Shown here: piece after piece, positions 48,797 through 62,429 of the stretch
Numbering within the stretch: position 1 is the first letter of the stretch
Layout: every line of letters starts with the position of its first letter
NCBI RefSeq assembly: GCF_958298935.1
Contig: NC_084934.1
Span: 9,674,501-9,738,500 of the forward strand
Direction: 5' to 3'
Length of the DNA stretch: 64,000 nt
DNA from: Phragmites australis
Taxonomy: Eukaryota > Streptophyta > Magnoliopsida > Poales > Poaceae
Program-made: the position numbers and the translations under genes
The notes under the pieces: model-generated
The model's database searches: none
Told to the model about the DNA's origin: nothing
What the model saw: the letters and a program-made list of their open reading frames with translations, nothing else

Positions 48797-51700
48797 ATGG
48801 AGGGGTGGGCCTCCGCGGCGGCGTACAATGCCGCCGCGCTGGCGTCCGCGGCGGCGGCGACGGTGCTGGCGCTGCGGCTCGTTCACCGGCACCTCCTCCA
48901 CTACGCCGAGCCCACGCACCAGCGCTTCATCGTCCGCATCATCCTCATGGTCCCGGTACGGCTGCGCCCCCGGCCCCTCTCCCTCCCCTGCAACTCGGTA
49001 CCCCCGCGCTTGGGCTTTGTGGCGTGGTAGCTTGCTGTTCCCGTCGCTAGAGAGGCAATTCTACAGGCGAATTTCAGCTGCTTTGGTCAGCTTTATTAGC
49101 TCGTAGTGTGACTGGAGGGGCGAATACGTGTGAGATTTAGGGCGAGCTCTGACCTGGTATTCATTTAAAAGTGAATTTCTACAACTAGTATAAGAGTTTG
49201 GTCATTGGTACTTGTTTGCACCTGTAGATTACTCGTGGCAAGCGGTTTGGCAACCATTAATAATCGTATTTTGGTATGCATTTATGGATTGTTAGGCTAA
49301 TATGCAACATCAGCAGTTATAGGATTAATAAATTTGTTGTTTTTTTTAAAAAAGAAAAGGGTCCCTATTTCAGAAGGTTGATATACCCATATATCTGTCT
49401 TTGGCGATAAGATTGTATTCCGGATATCGTTTATCGTTTTATACAGTGTGTCAACTCTCTGTTCACGTATTTTATTATATGTTATACGTATCTATTTATA
49501 TAATAATATAATACCTCTTTTAATGGAGCATGACGACACTTCTTTGACCATTGCTACTTGCCACTACAATGTTAAGCCTAGTTATGCATTGACATAAGCA
49601 TGTATGCATAGATAGCTGGTGTACATGAAGCTGAAGCATGATGCTTGGAACTATTACACCTTATAGCTCTGTGGGAGTTTAATTACTGTGCTGAGTTGAA
49701 TGGGTTATATTCTCATTGTGTACCCTGGCTCATTAGCTGAGAGATTGTTTAGTTTATCTCACAGAATTGGTTTTGGTTTTAGTGGAACTGTCAGAATGAC
49801 AAGAAGACACATGTTATTTGACAACATTACTATTCCAGTTCTGGTTTCTGCAAAGTTATCAGCCATATTGGAATCTAGTTATATTAGAGAGTTGCCTTAG
49901 GCCTTTTGTGCCATATCGCCGTTCTCTCTCTCTGGTTTCACCTAATGCATACAAATCGTTGTGCCTACACTCAGTGCATTTTACGTGGATATTTGTCCTA
50001 GATAGTTGGTAACTTGGTATTGAACATCAGCATTGAATTCTAATGTCTGTGGTCGTGTTCAATCGTAATTTCATCATCTTATAAATGCACTTTGTATATT
50101 TTCATCATTTTACCTTGTTAATTATGTATAAGTACATTATTTGCAGATATATGCAGTGATGTCATTTCTTTCCCTTGCCTTACCGAATAACGCGATCTAC
50201 TTCAATTCTATTCGAGAAATGTAAGTCAACTACTTGTAACTCAAAACTTATTTTATTTTACTCTATGTGTCAATATTATCAACTTTACTGTAGATTTACC
50301 TTTTTTTTATCACTTGAAACATGTATACATGCATTTCCATGGATCATGACAACCTCATATTAAGAACTAGGAAGGGAAAATTGCTTTCATAGCATTCCCA
50401 TTTTGGCAATCAATCAATCATCTGGCATAAATCCTTTAAATTGATTCGATCCATCACCTTAACCAATGAAAAAAAATGCAATGCCACATGAAACAAAGCT
50501 ATTAATGTGAGAATGGCTTGAACTTGCAACTTAGTTAAAGTTACAGTTTTGCACTAGCTGTACTGACTGTAAGGCTGTAACATAGACTCATAGAGAAGTA
50601 CTCAGTTTGCTTATGTCATTACACTAGAATCTTTTAGTAATCAACTCAACCAGTATTGATCCATGACCTGATCCAAAACAAGAATGTTGGTGCAATAAAA
50701 TTGATGAATTAAAACTGCAATTGTATGCTAGTTATGGTATTAGCAATCTCCCCACTTTGTGTTATCTTTTCTAACACTGCAGTATGAAAGTAGTTTGTCC
50801 TGATTAATGAAGTGACAAAGTGAGGTTCATTGTTTGCATACTTATACAATTAGGGATCAAGTCACTCAGAGAATTTGGCTGTATGGGCTGGTTTTTCTAG
50901 CTATGCATGCTTACCTTGAAATCATGGTACTAGCTTCATAACCTTTTCATACTTCCTCTTTAACAAGAACATCGTACATGGCTTCCGACGATGGTTCCTT
51001 TGGCATCTTCATAGTTGATAACTCCATATATCCCATCGAATAGTTGAGATGTGGACAAACTAGTACTTTATGTTAGTGCAATCATCAGTGCTGAACTCAC
51101 CACTTCAAGAAATCATCATTACAGCCTATCAAATAGTTGAGATGTGGACAAACTAGTACTTTATGTTAGTGCAATCATCAGTGCTGAACTCACCACTTCA
51201 AGAAATCATCATTACAGCTGGACCACAGAATCAAACAACTATGTGATCAAGTCACGTCTGTTTTGCATGATCTTTTGTGTCGAGCTGTACAACAACTTAA
51301 AATTAATAACAAATCACTCTCTTACTGATGATATGTGGGAAAACATAGGGAATGTATGCCCAGCATAAAATGATTCTTAGTTCCTTCATAACTTTAATGG
51401 CCTCATTGTTGATCTGTAGGTTACATAACATTATTAACCATCCTTTTTCAGTTTTCACTGTCATTAAACTTTCTTTCGAACTTTTCTGTCCCCTGACTAC
51501 TCATCTTATACCCAATAGGTTCAGAATAAATTTATCTAGCGTTTTTGAGTTGGCATTTTTGATCCTTCATGTGGTGTGCACATATATGCAGTGTTACTGG
51601 GACACGTGAGTCCAGAATTTTTTTGACGCGTCGACGCGTATCCCCACGTTGACACGCACCGGGTGTGGTGCGTCATGCACTAGAGTCTTTTCCGGCGAAT

Positions 51701-54401
51701 CCAAGGGGCTGACTAGAGAAGGGAGGTGCCACTACCTAGCTAGTTGTGGAGATGCGCCGTCGTGGCCGGGAGCATGGAGATGAACCGCCGTGGCTGGATC
51801 CTGGTGCCCGCCGTCCTCGGGAGATGGAGGAGAGAGAGTTTGGAGAGGCGGCCGGCGTCGGAGAAGAGCACAAAGAGCGTATTGGAGATATGAGGCAAGC
51901 ATGGGCTACCGATTTTGCTAGTCGGTCGTGTGAGATGGTGGCCGGTGGCAAGCGATCTATGGCGGCGACGAAGCTGTGTTGGGAAAGGGGAGAGAGGAAA
52001 GAAAGAAGAGACTGCGGCACTGCGTGCGTGCGTGTGGCGGCTACGTGCGTATGGGTTAGGTAAGTTACTTTAGGCCTTTAGGTGGGCTGAATGGGCCAGC
52101 AGCCCAGCACATGGAAGCCCATCCCGTTAATTTTTCTCTTCTCCCCCCCCCCCTCCTCTCATCTTGTGATGGATGTATTCAGCATGAGTATTTCGAAGAT
52201 GTGGAGCTCACTAGCTGCTTTGCTTTGTAGCTATGAACTTGAGTTTCTATTTTCTGTATTTATGATTTTTTTTTAAAATGATATATATTAGACAAATCTC
52301 TGAATCCTATTTTCTAGAGTTTGCCGAATTGGACACCCACACCCAAGTCGGACTCCGACACCCGTACCCGTGTCCTGGTAACACTGCATATATGTTGACA
52401 GCCAAGGGCATATGAACTATAGACTCTTTATTAACGTGTGAAGACTGAAGACTCGGTCTTGACTGTCTTTGCAAAAACGACCTCAACTATGTTGCGAAGA
52501 GAAAAGTACTCCAGGGCATGGTCATTGTTACTAATTGCACCTAACTTTAGAGTCATGGGGTGCATTATTGATTTCATCATAGTACTTTTGCAGAATATCT
52601 TTGGTCACAGTAACACGATCATGAGTACATTATGCTTGATGTCCTGATCTGATCCTCCTTTACAAAATGAAAAGGATGAACAATATTTTAGTCCTTGAAA
52701 AGCTCTGCTAGCATATTCTGGATTATTATCAGCACTCTTATTGTGTTATCACTTATTGTATTTATTATTTGCTTAAGAGGTAACTTGATTAGCAAGCCTA
52801 AATATTCTTCCTCTTGCTACACCTCAAGACTCAAGCGCTATACCCTCTGTTATTTTTTATTGTTTCTTTAGTTCCCTGACAACTTTGAGCTAATGGAAGC
52901 AGTACACAAGTTAGATTATGTTGAAACTAACTTGCTGGATTGTGTTTCAGCTATGATGCTTGGGTCATCTACAATTTCTTCTCACTTTGCCTGGCATGGG
53001 TAGGAGGTCCTGGTCATGTGGTGGTAAGTTTGAGTGGCCGATCTCTGAAACCCGCATGGTTCCTGATGACTTGCTGTTTACCAGCTATTCCTCTAGATGG
53101 GTGCGTAATTCGCTTTTGGCTGATTAAATGATCAATACTACAATTTTATACTTCAAATTTCTATTGCATGTGTCCACATGCTTTAAAAATCTTATGTCAT
53201 TGATTATGACAGTGCAAGTGCTAAACGGTTGAATCTTTTGTGTTTCTGACAGGCGTTTTATACGGAGATGCACACAAGGTTGTCTGCAGTTTGTGATCCT
53301 GAAACCAATATTGGTTGTTATTACGTTCATACTTTATGCGAAAGGAAAATATGAAGATGGAAACTTCAGTGCCAGTCAATCTTATCTATACATAACTTTC
53401 ATCTATACAGTATCATACTCTATGGCACTGTTTGCTCTGGCACTGTTCTATGTGGCATGCAGAGATCTACTTCAGCCATATAACCCTGTCCCAAAATTCA
53501 TCATGATCAAATCAGTTGTATTTCTCACGTATTGGCAGGTACAGTGCAGTGTAAGGATAGGTTCCTTTCTTTCCCTTGAATCTTAATGGTAGCCACTAGT
53601 CTGTTCAAATTTCTTATATGGAATTGCAATTATGCTAGCAAAATGATCCTATCTAGTAATTTGCTATTACTTGATGGAAATCTGTTTCTGTAGTAATGTG
53701 AAATCTTTTGTCACAGGGTGTGCTGGTTTTCCTTGCTGCAAAATCTGGATTCATAAAAAGTGCTGAGAAAGCTGCTTATCTCCAAAACTTTGTGCTATGT
53801 GTTGAGATGCTCATAGCAGCCATTGGGCACCGATTTTCCTTCTCCTATAAAGAGTATGCCGGTTCCAATGCCTGTCCTTTTGGTGGTCTCAGGGGAAGCC
53901 TTCTTCATGCTCTGAAATTCAATGATTTCTATCATGACACTGTTCACCAGGTAAATTAATAATCACTCCCTTCACAGTTCATCCCAGTTTCAAATGAGAA
54001 AAATGTTCATGATATTTGAATCTCAATTTCGAAAGCACAGTTTCACCTCTTGCTTCGTCTAACTATTTTCTCTTATGTTGCAGTTTGCACCTACATATCA
54101 TGAATATGTGCTCTACAGTAACGAGGGAGAGGATGAACCGACAAAATATGGCCCCAAGACCATCATGCCAACTGGAGAGCACATAGATCTGGCGGAAGTC
54201 ACTGTTGTGAGCTCAAAAGCTCCAGTGGTGTCAAGCTTATTGCTGAATGAGGCAGATCAGGCAGAAACAATGCCCTCTCAAATCATGGAAGTAAAAACCG
54301 CTGCTTCTGCGGAACCATACGACCTATCAAACTTCCTCAATGTAGAGTTATCTGATTACCGTGACAAGGTTCCTGCTATTCCTGATGAAAGGAAACAGTG
54401 A
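48797..54401 (+). CDS. LAZ1 homolog / TMEM184 (DUF300) transmembrane protein, complete
   Basis: Exons: 48797-48955, 50147-50220, 52951-53100, 53253-53538, 53717-53950, 54084-54401. All introns are GT-AG; 1221 bp, 406 aa. About seven hydrophobic helices span residues 8 to 270, followed by a hydrophilic, partly acidic tail (exon 6, residues 302-406). Diagnostic family blocks are Y-D-A-W-V-I-Y-N-F-F and G-G-P-G in exon 3, K-P-I-L-V-V-I-T in exon 4, and H-R-F-S-F-S-Y-K-E-Y in exon 5. LAZ1 proteins belong to the OST-alpha/TMEM184 superfamily; in Arabidopsis LAZ1 is linked to programmed cell death and to vacuolar and brassinosteroid-related trafficking. No stop or frameshift is seen. Introns 1 and 2 are long (1.2 and 2.7 kb) and intron 2 holds a hAT-type element. 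The first ATG in the GC-rich exon is used. Confidence 0.95.
51041..51218. repeat. 93-bp-period tandem duplication in LAZ1-like intron 2
   Basis: Two apparently identical blocks of about 85 bp, 51041-51125 and 51134-51218, starting tagttgagatgtgg and ending cattacag. Their identity suggests a recent duplication. Confidence 0.88.
51589..52386. mobile_element. Non-autonomous hAT-type transposon (798 bp) in LAZ1-like intron 2
   Basis: A perfect 8-bp duplication catatatg lies at 51581-51588 and 52387-52394. Inverted ends are cagtgttactgggacacg and, on the other strand, cagtgttaccaggacacg (16 of 18 matching). The interior has a GC-rich ORF (51746-52063) without a recognised domain. No transposase, so it depends on another element. 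Confidence 0.85.
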
Positions 54402-54971
54402 TCAAGTGTGATGTATAGCTGTGTACGTACATAACGCTGTACATAGAAATGTGTCATGTATTGTTTTTGCTTCGTCACCCCCCACCCCCCCCCCCCCCCG
54501 GCGGTTAAAGGGGCTTGTTCATGTTTTGGTTAAGAGTGAGCTGGCTGACAGATTAACAGGTGTCGACGGAATCTGAAATATCGGGAGAAGTGAAAGCAAC
54601 AACATACTCAGATTTGCAGTTGCTGATGAGACAGGTCTGTTGAATGTGAAATGTGTATTGATCTTTCTCAAAAGGTTCGTGAGGATTGTTTTGTATGTTG
54701 CACTAACTATAGGTTTGCACTAGATATATGATGTATCCTTTTACTGCTATGGCAAGGTGTTGCTTTCACTTTTCGACGTGAGTTCAAATGGTTTCTAAAA
54801 GTGTAGTATTATGATAGTTTTGACGATCGTAATATACTCTCTATTTATGTAATGCAACTATGGTAGCTGCTCTTTTCATACAATTGTATGCAAGTTCTTC
54901 ATTCATGAAAGGAACTGTGGTTAAATAGCTTAACTGGCATCTCATGCATAAATAAGGAAACCAATTGTTTT
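54402..54971 (+). other. 3' flank of the LAZ1-like gene
   Basis: Likely 3' UTR in the first 100-200 bases, followed by a C homopolymer (about 54477-54499). No further gene is seen. Confidence 0.5.
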
Positions 54972-56440
54972 TTAAGGACTACAGTAGGGGAAGCCCCTAC
55001 TGTAAAAGAAAATCTTTATTAGAGAATAAGGTTACAAGAACAACAACAACACTTTACAAGCCCTAAAGGCCAGGCGTGCTGCCAGCAATTGGACGGCAGC
55101 CGAGAAAGGAGCAACCTAAAAAGAGATAAGACTATACAAAGGAATTAATCCACAAAGAGGGAAGGGAGTGTAAGGTGCCCTTCATTCTATGCAGCTGCAA
55201 GTTCACCGAGTCTATGAAGCTCTTCTTCCAGTTGTTAAAAGTAGGTGTGGATCGATGAAATATTTCCAAGTTCCTTTGTTTTCAGATCTCCCAGGAGCAG
55301 TAGCAAAGACCTCCATGAAGAAAGGATGCTGAAAACCTTGCACTGCCTCCTCAAACATTTTGAAGAAATCAACTGAATGGTTCCAGGTCGTTATTCCAAC
55401 CGACGACCAGCATCTTGTACTAAAAGTGCAGTAAAAAAATAGATGATATGTAGTCTCCTCTGTGTTTTGATTACAAAATACACAATTGTAATCATCACCG
55501 ACAATTTTGAGGTTTTTCCTTCGAAGAATGTTTCTAGAGTTGTCTTTGAAAAGTAGCCATGTGAAAACCTTTTTTTTTTTTTTATCATTTGGATTTCCAA
55601 ATTCCTATGAGGGGAGCTGGAGGAGTTATTGATTTGTAGGGAAGCGTATAGAACTTGCTTGACCCATAGTTGCCGTTGCCCCAGCAATATAACCATGCAT
55701 CCTTTTATGAATTCAGGTCCTGTACTTGAGCCATTTTCTGCTGAAGAATTTGTAGCTCCTCAAGTGCCTCCGTCGAAAGCGGCGTATAGAAGTGTTGATG
55801 AGGTGTGATGTTTTCTCTGTATTTCGCAATCGATACATTTTGGTCCTTGGCAAAAGTGTATAATTGTGGAAGCTGTTCCTTAAGGTAATTACCATTCCAA
55901 ACATCATGCCAAAGTAGAATAATAGAACCATCCCTTGGGTAACCCGAAGCGATCCTCCGGAAGTGATCACTATATCTCATAATGTCTCTTCACTAGAATG
56001 ATCCTTTTGCTAATGAAGCATGTGGAATTCGGCCATTGACATAATGTGTATTCCAGATCAAGTTGACCAATGCGATATCTAGCTTGTTGTAGAACTTTAG
56101 AAGAGCTTCATTTTGCATTTATGTTTCCAGGGAATTAGGGCCTTCCCTTTGGAAGAACCCTCTGGCCCCCTCCAAAGGAGGTGACTCCTTGCTCCATCGA
56201 TGATGTCAATCATTTTTTTGGGTAACTTGAAAGTGCACATACTGTAGTTGGCGGAGAATAAAGACCTGAGTTTTCCAAGGTTAACCTGCCTGCTAGCCCC
56301 AGCAAGGATGATGTGGCTGTGATTCAAGGTAATCAATTGTTAGCAAGACATACAAGGGAAGGCCGCTGCTTCTTGCATGACATTCTTAAAGGAGGGTGGC
56401 ATTCCTCGTCTCCTTTACTGGAGAAACCAGGTAGCAAGAG
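54972..56440 (-). pseudogene. LINE fragment (RT C-terminus and zf-RVT), minus strand
   Basis: Read on the minus strand. A K-L-P-K-K-M-I-D-I-I-D block with L-L-W-R-G (56250-56160) is the conserved post-RT region of L1-type ORF2. The zf-RVT block V-F-T-W-L-L-F-K-D then C-V-F-C-N-Q and T-T-Y-H-L-F-F-Y-C follows (about 55565-55430). The 3' end near 54972 has an aataaag and A-rich tail on that strand. 5'-truncated, with stops. Confidence 0.8.
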
Positions 56441-57227
56441 TCTGATACAGAACATAAATGAAGGGAAGAAAACACGGTACATAGCTAGGCCACATAAAAC
56501 AAAGCAAAAAGTCTAAATGACGCTGAAGCACGACAGGTGCCATTGGCCTCCGATTCATACAAGTGGTGAAAAACAAGCAGTGACAATCGGGATCAATGGT
56601 GACCAAGCCGCATTCTGGGGCTGTGAAGTCGTTGGTGAACCACTGAGGTGTTTGATTCAAGGGACCAACTCATCGAAGATGACATAGTCCATTATAGGAT
56701 TATCCTATGAATTTTGGTGGAATGATATTATCCCTCGTATTTACGCTTAGCATGTGCTTGTGAGGAATGATATGGTGATGGGTCAACCCATAAATGTTCT
56801 ATGAGCATCAAGGCCGGCATTACGTTAATGGAATGCCACACCCTGGGTTCAAAGACTTCATCTTTGAAGACCCTAAGATCATAGTAACCCGGTATTACCA
56901 AGATTGAATAATGAGCTGTGATAATTTTTACATTGTGGGCCTGTATGATGATATCCATAGGTTGCTATGCCGGGCTACTCACACAATAAACACCCAGCTA
57001 GCTGACTACTGTTAGTCAGAGTAAAATACTGTCATATTACGGAGAAAAAAACGAGAACTGGCACAACTCTACTTCTTCTGTTAACGCAGATCATACTGTA
57101 CAAATCAAGAAACACAATCTAATGTGACTCATCTGAAAGAGGCCAACCTAACTGCACTCAACATTACTTCAGAAGGATTCATCCCAGCAGCTTTCATCTG
57201 ATACATCACCCTGGTTGCCTCTCTGTA
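56441..57227. other. Intergenic region without a recognisable gene
   Basis: Short ORFs on both strands without recognised motifs. 56950-57227 leads into the CACTA terminus. Confidence 0.4.
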
Positions 57228-60200
57228 CACTTCTACAAAAACTATTTTTTAAGACACCTAGATTTCATTTTTACAGGCGGTTCATATGACAAACAACCTG
57301 ACTACTCGGCTGCAGCTTCGTGCGGATATGAATCGCCTGCGGAAACTAATTTCTACAGGCGGTCCGTGTGTGAACAATTTATAAAAATAGCTCTATTTTC
57401 ACAGGCGGTTCATATTAGTAACTGCATGCGGAAATATCTCTATAAATAGTGACTATTCGTGGGGAGCTCGATTTAGACCGAGCTCACTGTTGTTCGAACA
57501 GTACAACTCAAGTGGCGACCGCGAAATTTGAAAACAAAGGGGGAACGTTTTGTTTTTGAATTCCTTAGAGGAGACATCTAAGGTAAGAGTATCTTATCCC
57601 TAGGTAGTATCTTTTTGAAGTATAGATTTAGATTTATGGGTTATTTAGGGTTTGAATATGTTTTAGAGTGCTCATGGTTCCAGCCATTCCGATTATTAAA
57701 TTAACTAAAATTTGTGGCAATGTTAATTCCATTGTGTAGATTCACATGATTCTAGCATTACATTTAAAAAATGTAGCTTAAATTTGATGTTTTTTAAAGT
57801 CTCTAGGAGGTTTTATCATGAATGAGGATTTTTTTTATCTAGATCTAGATCTAGATGTAGAGGGAGAGAGAATAATGATCCACATTGTTTTGAGCCATAA
57901 ATTTGCACCAATGTAGATTCAATTGCGTAGACATATTATAATCATAACATGCCCAATTTTTCTATATTTTTTTAAAAAAATCTTTTTTAATTATGATTTT
58001 ATTATTAATTAATTAATTAATATATCTAATTTTGTGACTGAAGTTAAAGATGGACAGAGCATGGATGTACGATGCGCTAAGATATGGAGAATATACATCA
58101 AAAGACTTTCTGTTTTTATTGAAGCCACTGAGAAGGACGTTTTGACTAAGAAGACAAAAGAAATATATTGTCCATGTTCTAATTGCAAGAACCAAAAATT
58201 ATGGGTCAAATCAAGCATAATCAAATCACAGTTGATCTTGAGAGGTTCTGTCAAGGATTATACATGTTGGTACAATCACAGCGAACAACATACAAGCAAA
58301 CCAAATGACGACATCGCTGCTGATCAAGTGGATGGCGATGATGAGGGAGTCAAAGGCGACACTGATGTTATGGTGGATGATGATACTGATTTCGATCTGG
58401 AGGAAATGTTGCGCCGCGCAGAACCGCATGTTTTAAGGAACACGAGAGGTTTAGATAATTTTGAGGCGTTACAGAAGGCATCGAAGGAACTTTTGTATGA
58501 GGAATCGAAGGGCTGTGATAAGGAGTTTACGGTGTTGCATTCGGTGCTTGAACTTCTAATGTTGAAGGCCAGCAATGGATGATCCGACAAAAGTTTCTCA
58601 GATCTGTTAAGTCTCTTGGCAAACATGCTTCTGAAGCCTAACTCCTTGTCCACCACCACTTATCAGGCGAAGAAGCTTATCTGCCCGTTGTCATTGGATG
58701 TAAAAAAAAAAATACACGCGTGTCCGAACCATCGTATCCTTTATCGTAAAGACTACGAAACCATGGATAGATGACCAATATGCAATGCGAGTCGGTACAA
58801 GAGGAATGATGATTGTGAGGACGAAGATGCTTTCGCCAATGCAAAGAAGAAGAAGAGTAATGCTGATCATGACGAAGAAGACACTTGTTCTGATGCGCAG
58901 AAGAAGAGAAAAAGTCCTGCCATGGTGATGTGGTACCTTCTAGTGATCTCCCACTTGTAGCATTTGTACTTGAACCCTAGGGACTCTAAACTGATGCGTT
59001 AGCATTTCGATAAGCACAAGAAGGATGGAACTAAGCTTCGACACCCCATTGATGCTAGCCAATAGAGAAAGTTCGATGCCATATATCCACATTTCACTGA
59101 AGAATCAAGGAATGTAAGGTTCGCGTTGAGTACCGATGGAATTAATCCTTTCGATGACATGGGCAACTCACATAACACTTGGCCAGTGGTCCTGGCCATC
59201 TACAACCTTCCTCTATGGCTATGCATGAAGAGTTAGTACCTTATGTTGTCCATTCTTATCCAAGGACCGAAACAACCTGGTAACGATATAGATGTGTTTC
59301 TGGAACCACTAATGGAAGATATGGCGAAATTGTGAAATGATGGGGTTCGGGTGTGGGATGAGTTCCGACGATAGTACTCCACGCTGAAAGCCATAATTTT
59401 CGTTACCATCAGTGATTATCCCGCCCTTTTTTCCCTATCGGGATAGGTTAAAGGGAAGCAAGGATGTGTAGTGTGCTTGGATGAAACCACATCTGTGTAC
59501 CTTCCGTACTCACAGAAGGTAGTGTACACACGACGCCGACGATACTTACTCAAAACTCAAAGATACCGCAAGATGAAGAAATATTTTGACAACACAATTG
59601 AGCAAGGTACTTGCCCAAAACCTCACAATGAGGCACTAGTGTTTGAAATGGTCAGGAGCATCAAGGTTGTTTTTGGGAAGTCGTCGAAGGGTAAAAAGAG
59701 GAAGAAAAGTGAGACGCCGACCAACATTCTATGGAAGAAGATGCCGATTTTCTTTAAGTATTTGCCCTACTGGAAGGACTTGGACATTCACCACAGCATC
59801 GATGTCATGCACTTTGAGAAGAATGTGTGTGATAGCATCCTTGGCCTCTTACTGGTCATACCGGGTAAGACAAAGAATGGAATCAAGTCACGTAAGGACT
59901 TGGTGCATTTTGGAATCAGGCCAGAGCTACACCTTGAAGACAGACTAAATGAGAAACATTATCTTCCCCTGGCTAGCTACTCTCTAACACCTGAGGAGAA
60001 AAATGCATTGTGCAAGTGCTTACGTGGGGGTGAGAGTCCCGACTGGTTACTCATCCAACATTAAGAAACTAGTCTCGATGAAAGATTTGAAGCTAATCGG
60101 TATGAAGTCTCACGATTATCATGTGATGATGACACAGACACTCCCTATTGCAATCATAGGTATCAAGCCAGGATATATAAAGGTGGTCATCACACGATTG

Positions 60201-61230
60201 TGTCACTTCTTTAACGTAATTGCTTAGAAGGTGATCGATGCTGAAAAACTGGGTGCTCTATATAGTTACTTGGTAGAGACTCTATGCCAACTTGAGATAT
60301 GCTTCCCTCCATATTTTTTTGATGTCATGGTACACCTCTTGGTTCACATCGTGAATGAGATAATTGCACTGGGCCCTGTATTCTTACATCAGATGTATGC
60401 ATTTGAGTGGTACATGGGCATTCTCAAGGGCTAAGTATGGAATCCTGCTCATCCAGAGGGTTCCATGATCGAGGGCTACAATGCCGAGGAAGTCATTGAG
60501 TGTTGCATCAATTACATAAAAGATACTAAACCGATTGGTGTACCTGTATCTCGACATGAGGGGGAGGTTGCCTAGGAGAGGGACCAAAAGAAAGAAAAGA
60601 TTCATCGATCATGATTACAAACTAGTGGAAGAAGCATATTTCACCATTTTGCAGCAGCTCCAAATAGTGGCACCGTACGTCGAGCAACACCTGAATAAGC
60701 TTCACACAAAGAATCAAGGCCGCTCACATGATTGGATTTTGAAATAGCACAAGCGTCGCTTCACCATATGGTTCAGGAACCAAAACCTTCCAGATAGTGA
60801 ATCCGTAGATTAAAAAAATGTGAAAATGTTAGCTTGTGGCCCATCAAATTTAGTTATGTCATGGCAAGCGTATGACATTAAGGGGCACACGTTTTATACC
60901 AAAGTAAAGGACAAGAAGAGCACGGCCCAAAACAATGGTGATCAAATAGAAGCCTATGACACAGCAGGGGAGGAAAAGATCACCTACTATGGGTTCATAG
61001 ATGAAATCTAGGAACTTGACTATGGAGTGAATATGCAGATCCCCGTCTTTCGATGCGAATGGGTCAAACACACAAATGGCGTGGTGGTGGACAACTACGG
61101 GTTCACAACTGTCAACCTCAGCATTGTAGGCCTACAGGTACCCGTAGATTAATTTCTAGAACAGGTCATTGCTCGAGTCAACCGCCTGTGGAAATGCATT
61201 CTATATATATAGCAACGCAAGGCCCGTGAA
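57228..61230 (+). mobile_element. Degenerate CACTA (En/Spm) transposon with TNP2 transposase
   Basis: The left end cacttctacaaaaactattt is one base off the usual CACTACTACAAAAACTATTT terminus; gta precedes it. Subterminal repeats around acaggcggttcatat follow (57275-57450), then a TATA box tctataaatag (about 57449) and the transposase. An inverted subterminal copy, aaccgcctgtggaaat, is at about 61179-61194. No right TIR was found, so the right edge is set by this last repeat. Confidence 0.8.
58050..61160 (+). pseudogene. CACTA TNP2-type transposase, broken
   Basis: ATG 58050. The Transpos_assoc domain starts M-D-R-A-W-M-Y and continues after a frame change to Y-C-P-C-S-N-C-K-N (about 58165-58195). 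The Transposase_21 region runs about 58540-59960, with I-H-H-S-I-D-V-M-H-F-E-K-N-V-C-D near 59790. A one-base frameshift in a G run near 60027 leads into the DUF4218-like block (60064-60435, L-G-P-V-F-L-H-Q-M-Y-A-F-E-W). The DUF4216-like block (60840-61135) is cut short where subterminal-type sequence begins. Many stops; catalytically dead. Confidence 0.87.
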
Positions 61231-61259
61231 ACCCTTGTCTCATTGACGAACACATCGCC

Positions 61260-62400
61260 ATGCGCCCACGCCGTCAGGCTGCCTCGTTCCACCGCCTCGC
61301 CCCTTCGTCCTTCATTTCGCCGCCGAGCCCTCTCCCTCTGGCCACTGTTCTGCCGCCGTTAGCCACCGCTGACGCCGTCCCAGAGTGCGTCATGCCCCTT
61401 CCGATGCCGAACACTATTCCTCCTCCGAGTGGCATGATTTGGACTGATTGAAGCTATAAATTAGGCAAATAGTCTATGCATAGGACAAGTATTGTGCATA
61501 TTCAGGTTAGACCAGTAACCGAAAGAATGTAGTATTTTCGGTTTAGCTTATAGGTTAGTAGAATAGCTTCTGGCTGGATTATATGTTGAACTGGCTCTAA
61601 ATTATTTTACGCCTGAGCTTTTCTATTGCCATGATTAATGAACCAAACATCCACAACTATGAGCTTCTTGTTTGTATTGGAGGATTGTTTAATAGTGTAA
61701 GTGGCCTCCAACAGTTCTGATGTGTCAGTTTAAGTTCCTTTCTTTTCCTGTTAGCATGTGTAAAACGTGCTATGATCTCAGGGATACAGGAGGCTAAGTT
61801 GGTTATGATGTGGTTCCTTAATGATTAGGGAAGTGGTTAGTGGCAATTAAGGTGAAGAAGATTTATTGGGAAGCGATTATGAATTTATGGGATATATATG
61901 TTGCTCTATATATGTTGATATATATGCGATATATATGTTGCTCTATGTGCAGGTGTTATGTTTGTGATGAATATGTGACCCAGTAATTAAATGCTGCTGA
62001 AAATTTTAATTTTGTACACTAAAATAACAGGACCAAATTCAAGTGCTTGAACTTTTGAAGAGATAATAATGCATTTGTTAACCATGAAATCTTTTAAATA
62101 ATTGCATATGTTAAGTATTAGCTAAGTTGGCTGTCAGGATAGTATTAAAAGGCAAGGCATCTACATTTGAACAAATGGCACCTACCCAGTGATCATAACA
62201 AAAATAAAGATAAATAAATTATGATCCAGGTTCAGTGAAAGAAAAAATAAAGACACGCAGGCTGCAAGTAGTGCATACATACAAATTTAGACACGATAAA
62301 AACATAGGAAAAATAAGGTCAGCATAATGCAAGAAACACATCTGTTGATTTCCCTATCAATTGATTGAAAATATAGATTTTCCTATCATATTACCTGCAT
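61260..62400. other. Region downstream of the CACTA transposase, no supported gene
   Basis: A short Pro/Ala-rich ORF (61260-61451) follows a TATA-like tatatatatag (about 61203). The rest is AT-rich. A tatatgttgatatatatgcgatatatat-like microduplication lies at about 61890-61945. Confidence 0.4.
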
Positions 62401-62429
62401 AAGAATATATGTGCAACAATTCTGAATAT

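Noticed and set aside
51746..52063. 105-codon ORF inside the hAT-type element
   Set aside because: Composition-driven (Arg/Glu/Gly) with no transposase motif; likely not a gene.
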